From: Alkalicoccus chagannorensis DSM 18086
GTDB taxonomy: Bacteria; Bacillota; Bacilli; Bacillales; Salisediminibacteriaceae
DNA length: 64,000 nt
Assembly (NCBI RefSeq): GCF_000429725.1
Contig: NZ_AUCK01000004.1
Coordinates: forward strand, 1 to 64,000
Reading direction: 5' to 3'
Below the pieces are notes generated by a model. It had not been told where the DNA came from. It made no database searches and was given only the letters and a program-made list of their open reading frames with translations. The position numbers and the translations under genes were made by a program. Positions 50,786 to 58,035 of this stretch are shown here, in pieces (the stretch's first letter is position 1; each line of letters opens with the position of its first letter).

Positions 50786-51655
50786 CTATGTTCTCAGCGA
50801 TTTATTTTCACGAATTTTCATATCCCGCTGATAGTCACGCGTATAATACTGAGCGCCTTTCGTATTTACCTCGTCTATTATCCAACCTTCCATTGCTCGC
50901 TCGTTCTTACTGAAATTATCAGCGGCCGTCTTGCTTAATTTATCTCTTACTGCGTTCTCTGGCAGTGCGCTTCCGGTTGCTGCTTTTCTTCTTTTTGCGT
51001 TCTTCTCCGCATGTTTGTGAGCATCGCAGCAGTATCGTTTGCTCCCGTGTTTTTCCGCCCCTATAGCTGCGTAACAAAACCGGTACTGACATTCTCGCAG
51101 GCCGGCGATTTTTTTATCCGCTTCTTCCTTAGTCATATAACCTTCTTCCGCGAGACTTAAATAATCGCCGGTAACTGTCGGAACACTTTCGCCCGTTATC
51201 GGGTAATCTATATAGGTGTGTTCGAAGTCCTCCGCAGGTTCCTCCTTCATCCTTAATAAACGTTCCGCCTGTCGATCGAGCTTGTCTCCTAGCTTCGAAA
51301 GAATTTCTTTTCCGCTGCTATAATTAAGAAGAGATTCGCCGCGAGTGTTGTAGAAAAAGTCGGTCGCTGTCCGACGTGAAATAGCGGCCACCATGACATA
51401 ATCGCGCATTCTTTCTTTTGCATCCGGATTTGTTTCGCGAATTTTGAACGAGATCCACGGATTCAGCGCCTCGACTATACCGCCGGAAAATTCTAATTCT
51501 TCCGCCACCCGCTCGTAGAATGTAACCATATGGCGCTCGCCTTCCCCTAACTCGTTAAAGCACGGCGGGCAAACGTCGCCGTAATCTTTGTTGAACTGCT
51601 TTTTTGAGGCGGAAACTCTTTCTCCGCAGTATTCACAGTAGTTGTATTTTGACAT
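50786..51655 (-). CDS. Zinc-finger protein, unknown
   Basis: 289 residues from ATG 51655 (AAAGGAGG 9 nt before). N-terminal treble-clef-like CEYCGERVSASKKQFNKDYGDVCPPC, helical middle, and a second Cys/His cluster CQYRFCYAAIGAEKHGSKRYCCDAHKHAEKNAKRRK reminiscent of a CGNR-type finger. Probably nucleic-acid binding. A tandem operator-like repeat lies directly upstream. Confidence 0.55.
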   Translation of the reverse strand: MSKYNYCEYCGERVSASKKQFNKDYGDVCPPCFNELGEGERHMVTFYERVAEELEFSGGIVEALNPWISFKIRETNPDAKERMRDYVMVAAISRRTATDFFYNTRGESLLNYSSGKEILSKLGDKLDRQAERLLRMKEEPAEDFEHTYIDYPITGESVPTVTGDYLSLAEEGYMTKEEADKKIAGLRECQYRFCYAAIGAEKHGSKRYCCDAHKHAEKNAKRRKAATGSALPENAVRDKLSKTAADNFSKNERAMEGWIIDEVNTKGAQYYTRDYQRDMKIRENKSLRT

Positions 51656-51679
51656 TAAAGTTCTTTCCTCCTTTTGCAT

Positions 51680-51721
51680 TTCTGCATTTCGTGCATACCA
51701 CTTCTGCATTTCGTGCATACC
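51680..51721. repeat. Two tandem 20-bp units, 22-bp period
   Basis: TTCTGCATTTCGTGCATACC occurs at 51680-51699 and 51702-51721. Each unit contains the near-palindrome TGCATTTCGTGCA. Placement just upstream of the zinc-finger gene suggests an operator read on the same DNA face. Confidence 0.6.
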
Positions 51722-52017
51722 CTATTTCGGCCTTCAAAGCCCGCCATAGAGCCTTTTCTTCGATAAAAGCGGCAAACTTATTTCTTTCAGTCTTTATGTT
51801 CTAAAACAAACGCAAATATACTGATACTAGCGGTATTAAACGCAAGATGGCGGCACTATTCTAATTCTCATACACTGCGCCTGCGGCTTGTGTTATCTAA
51901 CCTTATCGCGAAAATGTGTATCAGATTAACAAGCGGCGCCAGCCGCGCAGTTCGGGGGCGCTCTATGCCCCCGCCCATTCTCCGCGTTTGTATACAAACA
52001 ACGTAGAATAACCGTCA
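51722..52017. other. Non-coding stretch with palindromes
   Basis: 296 bp. Contains TTTGTATACAAA (51987-51999 region), GGCGCCAGCCGCGC and GGGGGCGCTCTATGCCCCC. Probably promoter and regulatory sequence for the zinc-finger gene. No gene seen. Confidence 0.4.
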
Positions 52018-52200
52018 TTACGTTTTAACTTTACGCATATGATCGCTGATCCTCTGACTAAGACCGAAGGTGCTGCGGAAGTAAAAGACAATCTGCGCGC
52101 CTTCCTTCTGTATAAATTCGATCGTATAGCCGTCTTGAATCAGGCGATTGGCGAGCGTTATGCTATGAACCGGCCGGTCGGGCGTATTATATCGTGTCAT
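52018..52200 (-). CDS. Small element protein, 60 residues
   Basis: ATG 52200 follows GGGAGGTGGG and overlaps the preceding HTH gene. SITLANRLIQDGYTIEFIQKEGAQIVFYFRS and a basic end. Unknown. Confidence 0.5.
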   Translation of the reverse strand: MTRYNTPDRPVHSITLANRLIQDGYTIEFIQKEGAQIVFYFRSTFGLSQRISDHMRKVKT

Positions 52201-52438
52201 CAGCGCCCACCTCCCTCCCGTTAAACTCCGCCTCAACGTCGCGCATCCTGGCGAGCTTGGCTTCCGTTAGCCCGAACGTAAATATCAGCCGGGCAGCCAG
52301 GCGGCGCGAAACCGCCCGGACGCCGGATTCAACGTTGCAAATGTGCGTGTCGCTGACGTACAATGCTGCGCCCATTTCCTGCTGGGTCAGTCCGTATACG
52401 CGGCGTATCATGCGCATTGTGTGCCGGTCGATCGTCAT
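52187..52438 (-). CDS. HTH regulator (XRE/YiaG-like)
   Basis: 83 residues from ATG 52438, which overlaps the stop of the upstream gene and follows AAAAGGAGG. MIRRVYGLTQQEMGAALYVSDTHICNVESGVRAVSRRLAARLI is a clear HTH; the end RDVEAEFNG is acidic. Confidence 0.72.
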   Translation of the reverse strand: MTIDRHTMRMIRRVYGLTQQEMGAALYVSDTHICNVESGVRAVSRRLAARLIFTFGLTEAKLARMRDVEAEFNGREVGADDTI

Positions 52439-52905
52439 ACGTTGGCTGCCTCCTTTTCTTCGAAGATGCTCCGGCCTTTTATTTTTTCCTCCAATAAACA
52501 TTCTTCGAAGGCGAACAATATAAGAGCAAATTCGAATTCAAATTGATTTAAATTGAACCCGTCGTTAATTTGTTCAAACAAGGCCAATAGATGATCTCCA
52601 CAAAATTCACGGATTATATCTCCATAAATTTCAACTTTATAGCCCCGGCCTAAGGCTCCAGTTATTTCGAAAAACCATTCTTCGACGTCTTCAAACTCGC
52701 GTCCTTTGAAATCTTCCTTCACTTTCTTAGATTCAGAATATACATATACTAAAAATAGGAACGTTTCTTCATAAACCATTTGAAGCTGATCTACTGTTGG
52801 TAAGACGAGACCTAAATCATTAATCTCTTCCCAGTGAAAATCGTCCTTTAGGTGTTGAAGGCTTTCTAATTTGTCCCAGCCGAGATTCTCAAATGTCATT
52901 TTCAT
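52435..52905 (-). CDS. Acidic helical protein, unknown
   Basis: 156 residues; ATG after AGGAGG. Rich in Phe, Glu and Asp, e.g. DFHWEEINDLGLVLPTVDQLQMVYEETFLFLVYVY and FNLNQFEFEFALILFAFEECLLEEK. AT-richer than nearby genes. Highly acidic small phage proteins may mimic DNA, but nothing specific is recognised. Confidence 0.55.
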   Translation of the reverse strand: MKMTFENLGWDKLESLQHLKDDFHWEEINDLGLVLPTVDQLQMVYEETFLFLVYVYSESKKVKEDFKGREFEDVEEWFFEITGALGRGYKVEIYGDIIREFCGDHLLALFEQINDGFNLNQFEFEFALILFAFEECLLEEKIKGRSIFEEKEAANV

Positions 52906-52939
52906 AGTTATTCCTCCTAGAATTAGTTGATTTTTCTTT

Positions 52940-53062
52940 TCATTTCGCGCAAAAAATATCGACGCCGTATTCTTCCCGTAAAAACTCCGCCGCTTCTGCT
53001 GCCTCGCCCTCGCTGTCGAAGTCTGTCCGCCTCAGTCTGTCGATCACTTCTGCCGGCTCCAT
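52940..53062 (-). CDS. 40-residue protein
   Basis: MEPAEVIDRLRRTDFDSEGE then AAEAAEFLREEYGVDIFCAK. ATG 53062 follows GGAGGCGA. Two short helices; helical, acidic. First gene behind the 53.1-kb direct repeats. Confidence 0.55.
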   Translation of the reverse strand: MEPAEVIDRLRRTDFDSEGEAAEAAEFLREEYGVDIFCAK

Positions 53063-53105
53063 TGCATCGCCTCCTACTCTACATACTCCGCGCCGACCAA
53101 ATTTA

Positions 53106-53216
53106 CGTCACTTTTTGCGAAAAAACTTTAAAATTTCGGCTTTCAATTTTTCCGCCTACTATATATAGCCCCCCTAATTCGAAAATGCGTCACTTTTCGG
53201 CGAAAAAATTTCAAAA
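53106..53216. repeat. Imperfect direct repeat pair, 28 bp each
   Basis: CGTCACTTTTTGCGAAAAAA (53106 on) and CGTCACTTTTCGGCGAAAAA (53188 on) share the same order of blocks, 82 bp apart, in the intergenic space before the 40-residue gene. Operator or replication-site candidate. Confidence 0.55.
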
Positions 53217-53241
53217 AAAGAAGCACCCACGTTTGGGCGCT
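53213..53241 (-). terminator. Terminator of the recombinase operon
   Basis: AGCGCCCA-AACG-TGGGTGCT on the minus strand followed by TCTTTTTTT. Confidence 0.85.
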
Positions 53242-53324
53242 CCTATGTATATCTTAAGTTTGGCGGTCCTTTTATTCCCGGCTGTTGGCGCAGCCTTTAA
53301 AAAACGGACAAATGACTATATAAA

Positions 53325-53681
53325 TCACGCGAAGCAGTATGCCGCCTCCTGGCGCAGCATCATTTCGACCAACTGCCTGCCTTCCTCCTTATACTCTACG
53401 TCCACTTCGCGGCCTTCATCCGTTACTATGTACAGCATAGCCGGCATTGCCGGGTCGTAACAGTACGACACTTCGACCGTCAGCCGCCCTACCTTCGTGC
53501 CATAAACGACCATCGGCAGATACTCCGCCTGATCCTGGACGGTCTTTGCTTCGAATGTCGCCCCGGCCGGCAGCGGCATGTCGACCGCCGCCCGCTCTAG
53601 GACGTCCTCTGCCGCCGCTGTGTCGATGGCTGGGTCGGCGATTGCAAGCGCTAGTGCTTCGCGATCATTACGGTTCATCAT
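53325..53681 (-). CDS. Small element protein, unknown
   Basis: 118 residues. Helical start (DREALALAIADPAIDTAAAEDVLERAA), beta middle (KVGRLTVEVSYCYDPAMPAMLYIVTDEGREVDVEY). ATGA overlap with the gene before. Last gene of the four-gene recombinase operon. Confidence 0.55.
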   Translation of the reverse strand: MMNRNDREALALAIADPAIDTAAAEDVLERAAVDMPLPAGATFEAKTVQDQAEYLPMVVYGTKVGRLTVEVSYCYDPAMPAMLYIVTDEGREVDVEYKEEGRQLVEMMLRQEAAYCFA

Positions 53682-53914
53682 AGCGCCACCTCCCCGGCTG
53701 TTTCTTGCGCTTCGACTACGACGCCTGGCTCGTCCTTTAACTCCGCGATAGTTTCTGCGGGCACATACAGCGCCCCTACAACGTCACTGACGCCCAGGAA
53801 GTCGGCGGCAAGGTCGGCCGGCACGGCGAGCGACTCGGCGCCTGTGTGGACGTGTACGGCGGGCTGTGCTGCGGGCAGGGTCGGCTTGGTCATGCGATAG
53901 GTTACGTAGGTCAT
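53678..53914 (-). CDS. Small element protein, unknown
   Basis: 78 residues, Ala/Val-rich (PADLAADFLGVSDVVGALYVPAETIAELKDEPG). ATGA overlaps on both sides. Unknown. Confidence 0.5.
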   Translation of the reverse strand: MTYVTYRMTKPTLPAAQPAVHVHTGAESLAVPADLAADFLGVSDVVGALYVPAETIAELKDEPGVVVEAQETAGEVAL

Positions 53915-54120
53915 TTCGATTCCTCCAGTAGTTTTTGCGTAGTATTTTTCGTGACAAGGACGGTGCTCCGTTGTAATTCGCGATATTGTTCGAAGTACGT
54001 AAACTGCACCAGGCGGTAAATGTGGCTGCCAATTTTGCGGGAGCCTGTTACGATCGACGGGTCGCCGCCTACTTCATCGACAACTTCGTACAGTTGGCCG
54101 GAATAGATGATCGTTTTCAT
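53911..54120 (-). CDS. Small element protein, unknown
   Basis: 69 residues, beta-type start (MKTIIYSGQLYEVVDEVGGD) and basic end. Translationally coupled on both sides. Confidence 0.5.
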   Translation of the reverse strand: MKTIIYSGQLYEVVDEVGGDPSIVTGSRKIGSHIYRLVQFTYFEQYRELQRSTVLVTKNTTQKLLEESK

Positions 54121-54656
54121 ATTTCGATCGCCTCGTAGCTTTCTGCGATTTCCTGCGCGGTTATGCCGATGTACCTCAGCGTCACAGCCGGCGCCTTCTG
54201 GCCCAGAATCGCCATGATTCGCGTAATGTCGACGCCCTGCTCATACAGCGCCAGCCCGAACGTTTTCCGCAGCGTGTGGCCGCCGATGGCGCCGTCAATG
54301 CCCGCCCGCTTGGCTGCGTCGTTCAAGATGCGATAAGCCTGCGCTCGGCTCAGCGGCCGGCCCCCTTTTCGCGAAGGAAACAGCGGCCCGGCCGCGTCGA
54401 TTGTGCCGGCTTTCAGTTCCGCCTGTACGGCCGCCTGCAGCGTTTTGCTGATCGTAATGGTGCGGCGTGCGCCCCGCTTGCTTTCGCGGACTGTGAGCGC
54501 CTGCTGGCCGGCTATGTCGGCAGTGTTGAGCGCGAGTAGGTCGCTGACCCGCAGGCCTGTCGATGCGCCGGCGATGTACAGCAGCTTGTTTCGGCCGTGC
54601 AGCGCCTTCTTAAAACGGCCGCGTTCTTCGGGAGTTAGCGCTTTTACTTCGTTCAT
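54117..54656 (-). CDS. Catalytic-domain-only tyrosine recombinase
   Basis: 179 residues, lacking the N-terminal core-binding domain of full integrases. Catalytic residues present: Arg in STGLRVSDLL, Lys in the RTITISK hairpin region, HTLRKTF (His/Arg) and the nucleophile in TLRYIGIT. First gene of a four-gene operon governed by the operator region at 54686-54794. Might resolve multimers or help excision. Confidence 0.82.
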   Translation of the reverse strand: MNEVKALTPEERGRFKKALHGRNKLLYIAGASTGLRVSDLLALNTADIAGQQALTVRESKRGARRTITISKTLQAAVQAELKAGTIDAAGPLFPSRKGGRPLSRAQAYRILNDAAKRAGIDGAIGGHTLRKTFGLALYEQGVDITRIMAILGQKAPAVTLRYIGITAQEIAESYEAIEI

Positions 54657-54685
54657 GTCGTTGTCCTCCTTTTACGTAAATAGTA

Positions 54686-54794
54686 TAACGTAATTCGTTA
54701 CAAATAATTGCCTTACGAATTTCGTAATTGCTATGTCTACGACTATACAGCGCCTGCCTGCCGCTGTCAATACTTTTACTTACGAATTTCGGAA
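54686..54794. promoter_or_regulatory. Three operator-like palindromes between repressor and recombinase operon
   Basis: TAACGTAATTCGTTA (54686-54700), TTACGAATTTCGTAA (54713-54727, perfect dyad) and TTACGAATTTCGGAA (54780-54794). Site spacings are 27 and 67 bp. Arrangement resembles a lysogeny switch with operators over two divergent promoters. Confidence 0.7.
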
Positions 54795-54841
54795 TCATCG
54801 CGAATGTGGTACGATACACTTAGAGGAAAGGAGGCGGAGGT

Positions 54842-55078
54842 ATGTCGCAAAAATTAGTACGCTGTAACCTAAAAAAACTGCTCGACGAGCGCGGTATGCT
54901 GCAGAAAGAACTCGCAAGAAATACCGGCATCAGGCCGGCCACAGTGAGCGCATTGTATACAGGGAAAGTGCGGCATTATCCGGCTGACGTGATCGAGCGT
55001 ATTGTGAACGAATTACAGCTCGAAAGTGTGTCCGAGTTAATTACGATTATCGATACGGAAGATGATGCGCAAGAATAG
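54842..55078 (+). CDS. XRE-family repressor (CI-like candidate)
   Basis: 78 residues; only clear protein gene of the element on the plus strand. HTH: NLKKLLDERGMLQKELARNTGIRPATVSALYTGKVRHYPADVIERIVNEL; strong AAAGGAGGCGG site. Divergent to the recombinase operon across the operators. Too short for a dimerisation/cleavage domain, so not LexA-like self-cleaving. Confidence 0.8.
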   Translation: MSQKLVRCNLKKLLDERGMLQKELARNTGIRPATVSALYTGKVRHYPADVIERIVNELQLESVSELITIIDTEDDAQE

Positions 55079-55878
55079 ACGAAAGCTCGCGAAACTAGAC
55101 GAGGCCGGAACGAAATTTTAGTGTACGTATTCTGAGGGCGCCAGGAGAGAGGGATACAGTGGCGGCCCTTGGGGGAATAAAATATCGTGCTTTACTACGT
55201 TAAAGCGTTAAACAATTTACAATTTTTGCGAATGTATAAACGATTCATGAATACGAATACGAAACGAAACACAATAGCATTAAGTTACGTTCGCTGACGT
55301 TAACAAACGTTGATTTGCCGGCGTTTATAACGAATCATCAGCGCAAAAGTTGGCGGCTTGTTTTATGCAGCGAATAAACAGCGCTGTATCAACGTTTATA
55401 AATGCGCTGTGATCGGCTAATTCTGCATACAATCGTGCATATTAGCGCAGGCAACATACGTTCCCCAGGCGCCCTCTGTTCGCTAAATAGAACGCATGTT
55501 CGCATATGCCCAAAGCGTTCGGCAGGGCGCGCGCCGGCCCCTTGTCGCGGGTGTATGCCGCCCAGCAGCCGCACCATGTAAACCTATGCACACCGCCACT
55601 ATCGGCTTTCTACCATATACCCTGCGCAAAAAGGGGCGGTTTACACTCCGAACTACTCCGTCCCCTATAGCGCATTTCTTCCATATACCTTACCGCACAT
55701 AGTGCCATCGGAGTTTGAGCGTCGCATAACGTCGCACAGCCCCGGCGACTTTCTTCTTATATATGCGCACACTGGCCGGCCATGCGACCTCTGCGAGCCA
55801 CTTCGCCCACTCTCCGTGCGGCAGCGCGCCTGGCTACGGAATATATAATACTAAGTTATTGGGTGCCAAAATCAACAC
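55079..55878. other. 800-bp non-coding region, origin candidate
   Basis: AT-rich left half with CGTTTATA at 55322-55329 and 55393-55400 and inverted at 55235-55242; further AACGTT and TAACG motifs. A 19-codon frame (MMRKNRRKLAKLDEAGTKF) overlaps the repressor end. The right half is GC-rich with no gene. Next to a replication-type gene, so an origin is plausible but unproven. Confidence 0.45.
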
Positions 55879-56676
55879 CTAATTTATTCCAGCGCCCAGC
55901 CAGTCGTACTCCCTAGCGCCCAACTTTTCGCGCACTGTAATCGCCGTACACAGCCTGCTGACCGCCGTATATACGTATCCCTGTAGCTTCCCCGGCTTTA
56001 CCTTGCCGGCTTTATAACGCAGCACAGCGGCCCGCAGAACGTCCGTAAACTCAGCGGCATGGTGTTCGATGATGATGTCGTTACTGTGGCGGCTTTTGGC
56101 TTTGAAAACAGCGCCTGCCAGGCCGTATAATTCTCTTGCGTCGAAGTACGGGGCCAACGCTTTGTAAACCGCCTTCGGCATATTCGCGCGAAGCATAGCC
56201 GCAGGTAGAGGCGTTTCTGTATCATTTGTGTATTCAGGTTTATTAGACGTAGCTTTAGACGTAGTTTCGCCCGGCTGATTCGCCGGCTGCGGCTTAGGGC
56301 GGCGCGGGCTGGCGCTGTCGGGCGAGTGGTCATGCGAGTGATCATGCGACTGTGCAGGCCGCTGGATCACGTACACATTTGCGCCCCAGCCACCGCTTTT
56401 CGGCCGCAGTAACTGCCGCTTCGCCAGCACGCCCAGCGCGGCCAGTTTACGCAGGCTGCGGCGGGCCGTGGCGTTGGACTTGTCGACCCCAGACGCAATG
56501 GTGTCGGCTTTGAGCTGCGCGGCGCCCGGATACTTTACCGCGTGCTGGGCGACGAAAGAAAGCACGGCATAGTCGGTGTCGGTGATGTGCGCGCGGCAGG
56601 CACGCAGGTGGTCGGCCACGGCGGCGTTAAGGTCGGCTTTAGTTTCGAACGTTGAGGCTTCGGATAAATGGCGCAT
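55879..56676 (-). CDS. Helix-turn-helix replication-type protein
   Basis: 265 residues from ATG 56676 (AAGGAGC upstream). N-terminal winged HTH (DTDYAVLSFVAQHAVKYPGAAQLKADTIASGVDKSNATARRSLRKLAALGVLAKR) like plasmid/phage replication initiator or DnaD-type N-domains. Then a His/Asp/Ser/Pro linker (SHDHSHDHSPDSASPRRPKPQ) and a helical C-terminal domain (MPKAVYKALAPYFDARELYGLAGAVFKAK). Located between integrase and repressor as rep genes are in satellites. Confidence 0.6.
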   Translation of the reverse strand: MRHLSEASTFETKADLNAAVADHLRACRAHITDTDYAVLSFVAQHAVKYPGAAQLKADTIASGVDKSNATARRSLRKLAALGVLAKRQLLRPKSGGWGANVYVIQRPAQSHDHSHDHSPDSASPRRPKPQPANQPGETTSKATSNKPEYTNDTETPLPAAMLRANMPKAVYKALAPYFDARELYGLAGAVFKAKSRHSNDIIIEHHAAEFTDVLRAAVLRYKAGKVKPGKLQGYVYTAVSRLCTAITVREKLGAREYDWLGAGIN

Positions 56677-56742
56677 GATGGATCGCTCCTTCGGATAAGG
56701 ACGCGAACGCACGTTCGGTAAAACGGACAGACGGGCAGAATA

Positions 56743-56771
56743 TTGACAAATCCGTTTTTTCGCGATATACT
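56743..56771 (+). promoter_or_regulatory. Consensus sigma-A promoter of candidate small RNA
   Basis: TTGACA (56743-56748), 17-nt spacer, TATACT (56766-56771), plus strand. Confidence 0.75.
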
Positions 56772-56777
56772 ACGACT

Positions 56778-56853
56778 CAGGTATTCGGTCGTATGTGCGT
56801 CCCGCTTTACAGCCCTGCCAGGCTGCGGTGAACGTGCTACGTCCTTTTTTTTT
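56778..56853 (+). ncRNA. Candidate antisense RNA over the rep leader
   Basis: A consensus promoter, about 70 nt without an open frame, a CAGCC/GGCTG stem (56810-56825) flanked by CCG/CGG, then ACGT-GCT-ACGT and nine T. Transcribed opposite to integrase and rep; a rep mRNA arising by read-through from integrase would be complementary to it. The final hairpin is short, so termination strength is uncertain. Confidence 0.5.
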
Positions 56854-56856
56854 GTG

Positions 56857-57963
56857 TTAAATTTTCAGATTATTTAGCGGACTGTTATTTTGATACAGAT
56901 TTCTTATTTCCTCGGTTGAAAAATCGAGGTATACTTTTGTTGTTTCTAAGCTGCTGTGGCCGAGAATCCGGCTCAAGGTGGCCAGGTCGCCCCCGTTTTG
57001 CAGGTAATACCTTGCAAAGTTATGGCGCAGCAAGTGTGGCGTTACTTCCAGCCCGGCCTGCTCGCCGTGTCTTTTGACGGTCCTTTCAAAGCTCGCTGTT
57101 TTCAACTGACCGCCACGCATGGAACAAAATAAATAGTCGCAGTCTTCGTAGCGATCGCGAAAGTCCAGCCAGTGCCGCAGTTCCCGGCCCATTTTTTGCG
57201 AAAAGAATACGTATCTTTCTTTCTGACTTTTGCTGTGGCGGACCAGGATCGTGCGCTGTCGTAAATCCACGTCATCCGGCGTTACCATTATGATTTCACC
57301 AACGCGCATACCAGTGTCGAGAATCAGCCGCACCATAATATAACTACGCAGGCCATAAGGCGACACGGTGTCAAACGTACGCATAAACGCCCGTAACTCC
57401 TGCTGCGACAATAGCTTTCGCTCCTTCTTGACGGGTGCTGGCGTCTTCAGCCGGTCGGCCGGATTCACTTTAATGACCCGCTCGTCCTTTAAAAATCGAA
57501 AGAACACCTTGATATTTCGCATATAATTGGCAACAGTCGTCGGGCTGACCGGCTTACCCAGGTCCGGCCTTTTGTCCGGGTGATTGATGATGGTCGTTGC
57601 TTGATCGGTCACAACGGTATACTTGCCGCGCTCTAACAAAAACGTCATGTATTCGCGCAGCACGTCGCGTGTTACTTTTTCCGCCCGGTCGATCTTCTTT
57701 TCATTAGCCGCCCACTCTGCGAAAAGGCGTAGTGCCTGCTCGTAAGATGACATCGACTTTCGCGTCAATCCTCGCGACTGACAATACAGCATGTAATCGT
57801 CAATTTGCCGATGAAATTCGCTGTGCAATACAAAAAACCCCCTTCCGCCGAATATTTCGACAAAAGGAGGATATAGTGCGTAACACTTTATCGCACATTG
57901 TCCGACATTAAGCGGACATTCCTCTGTGTATTTCCGATTAAAAACGCTGTTAAAAGCCGCCAT
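56857..57963 (-). CDS. int: Tyrosine integrase of the element
   Basis: 368 residues from ATG 57963. SAM-like core-binding domain (EFHRQIDDYMLYCQSRGLTRKSMSSYEQALRLFAEW, then NYMRNIKVFFRFLKDERVI) and catalytic domain with Arg in DTGMRVGEI, Lys in VRHSKSQKERYV, HLLRHNFARYYL and nucleophile Tyr in LETTKVYLDF. Starts 9 nt after the spo0A stop. The first 45 residues lack similarity; TTG 57828 after GGAAGGGGG could be the true start (323 residues). Confidence 0.93.
   Translation of the reverse strand: MAAFNSVFNRKYTEECPLNVGQCAIKCYALYPPFVEIFGGRGFFVLHSEFHRQIDDYMLYCQSRGLTRKSMSSYEQALRLFAEWAANEKKIDRAEKVTRDVLREYMTFLLERGKYTVVTDQATTIINHPDKRPDLGKPVSPTTVANYMRNIKVFFRFLKDERVIKVNPADRLKTPAPVKKERKLLSQQELRAFMRTFDTVSPYGLRSYIMVRLILDTGMRVGEIIMVTPDDVDLRQRTILVRHSKSQKERYVFFSQKMGRELRHWLDFRDRYEDCDYLFCSMRGGQLKTASFERTVKRHGEQAGLEVTPHLLRHNFARYYLQNGGDLATLSRILGHSSLETTKVYLDFSTEEIRNLYQNNSPLNNLKI
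57904..57923 (+). promoter_or_regulatory. Candidate integrase arm-type site, right
   Basis: GACATTAAGCGGACATTCCT, differing from the left copy (41707-41727) by a single missing base; also forms TGTCCG-N8-CGGACA with adjacent sequence. 47 bp inside attR. Confidence 0.6.
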
Positions 57964-57970
57964 GCCAGGC

Positions 57971-58035
57971 GCTATTTCGAACGGTGCTCCACACGAAGTT
58001 TATCAGCCACCATTGCGATGAATTCGGAATTTGTG
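57971..58035 (-). repeat. attR core within spo0A
   Basis: 65 bp, identical to 41553-41617. It forms the final codons and stop of the intact spo0A. Confidence 0.93.

Larger units (their letters stand above)
41553..58035. mobile_element. 16.4-kb phage-related integrated element in the 3' end of spo0A
   Basis: Bounded by a perfect 65-bp direct repeat equal to the end of spo0A. Nearly all genes are on the minus strand: integrase beside the right end, replication-type protein, divergent repressor, regulatory/small genes, HNH nuclease, capsid, tape measure, hub. Terminase, portal, connectors, tube/sheath, baseplate assembly and lysis genes are not seen. Composition varies: 49.57-50.67 and 52.4-52.9 kb look AT-richer than the structural block. 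Decayed prophage or satellite. Confidence 0.88.

Noticed and set aside
51680-51721. CRISPR-like repeat
   Set aside because: Only two 20-bp units with 2-bp separation; no spacers and no cas genes.
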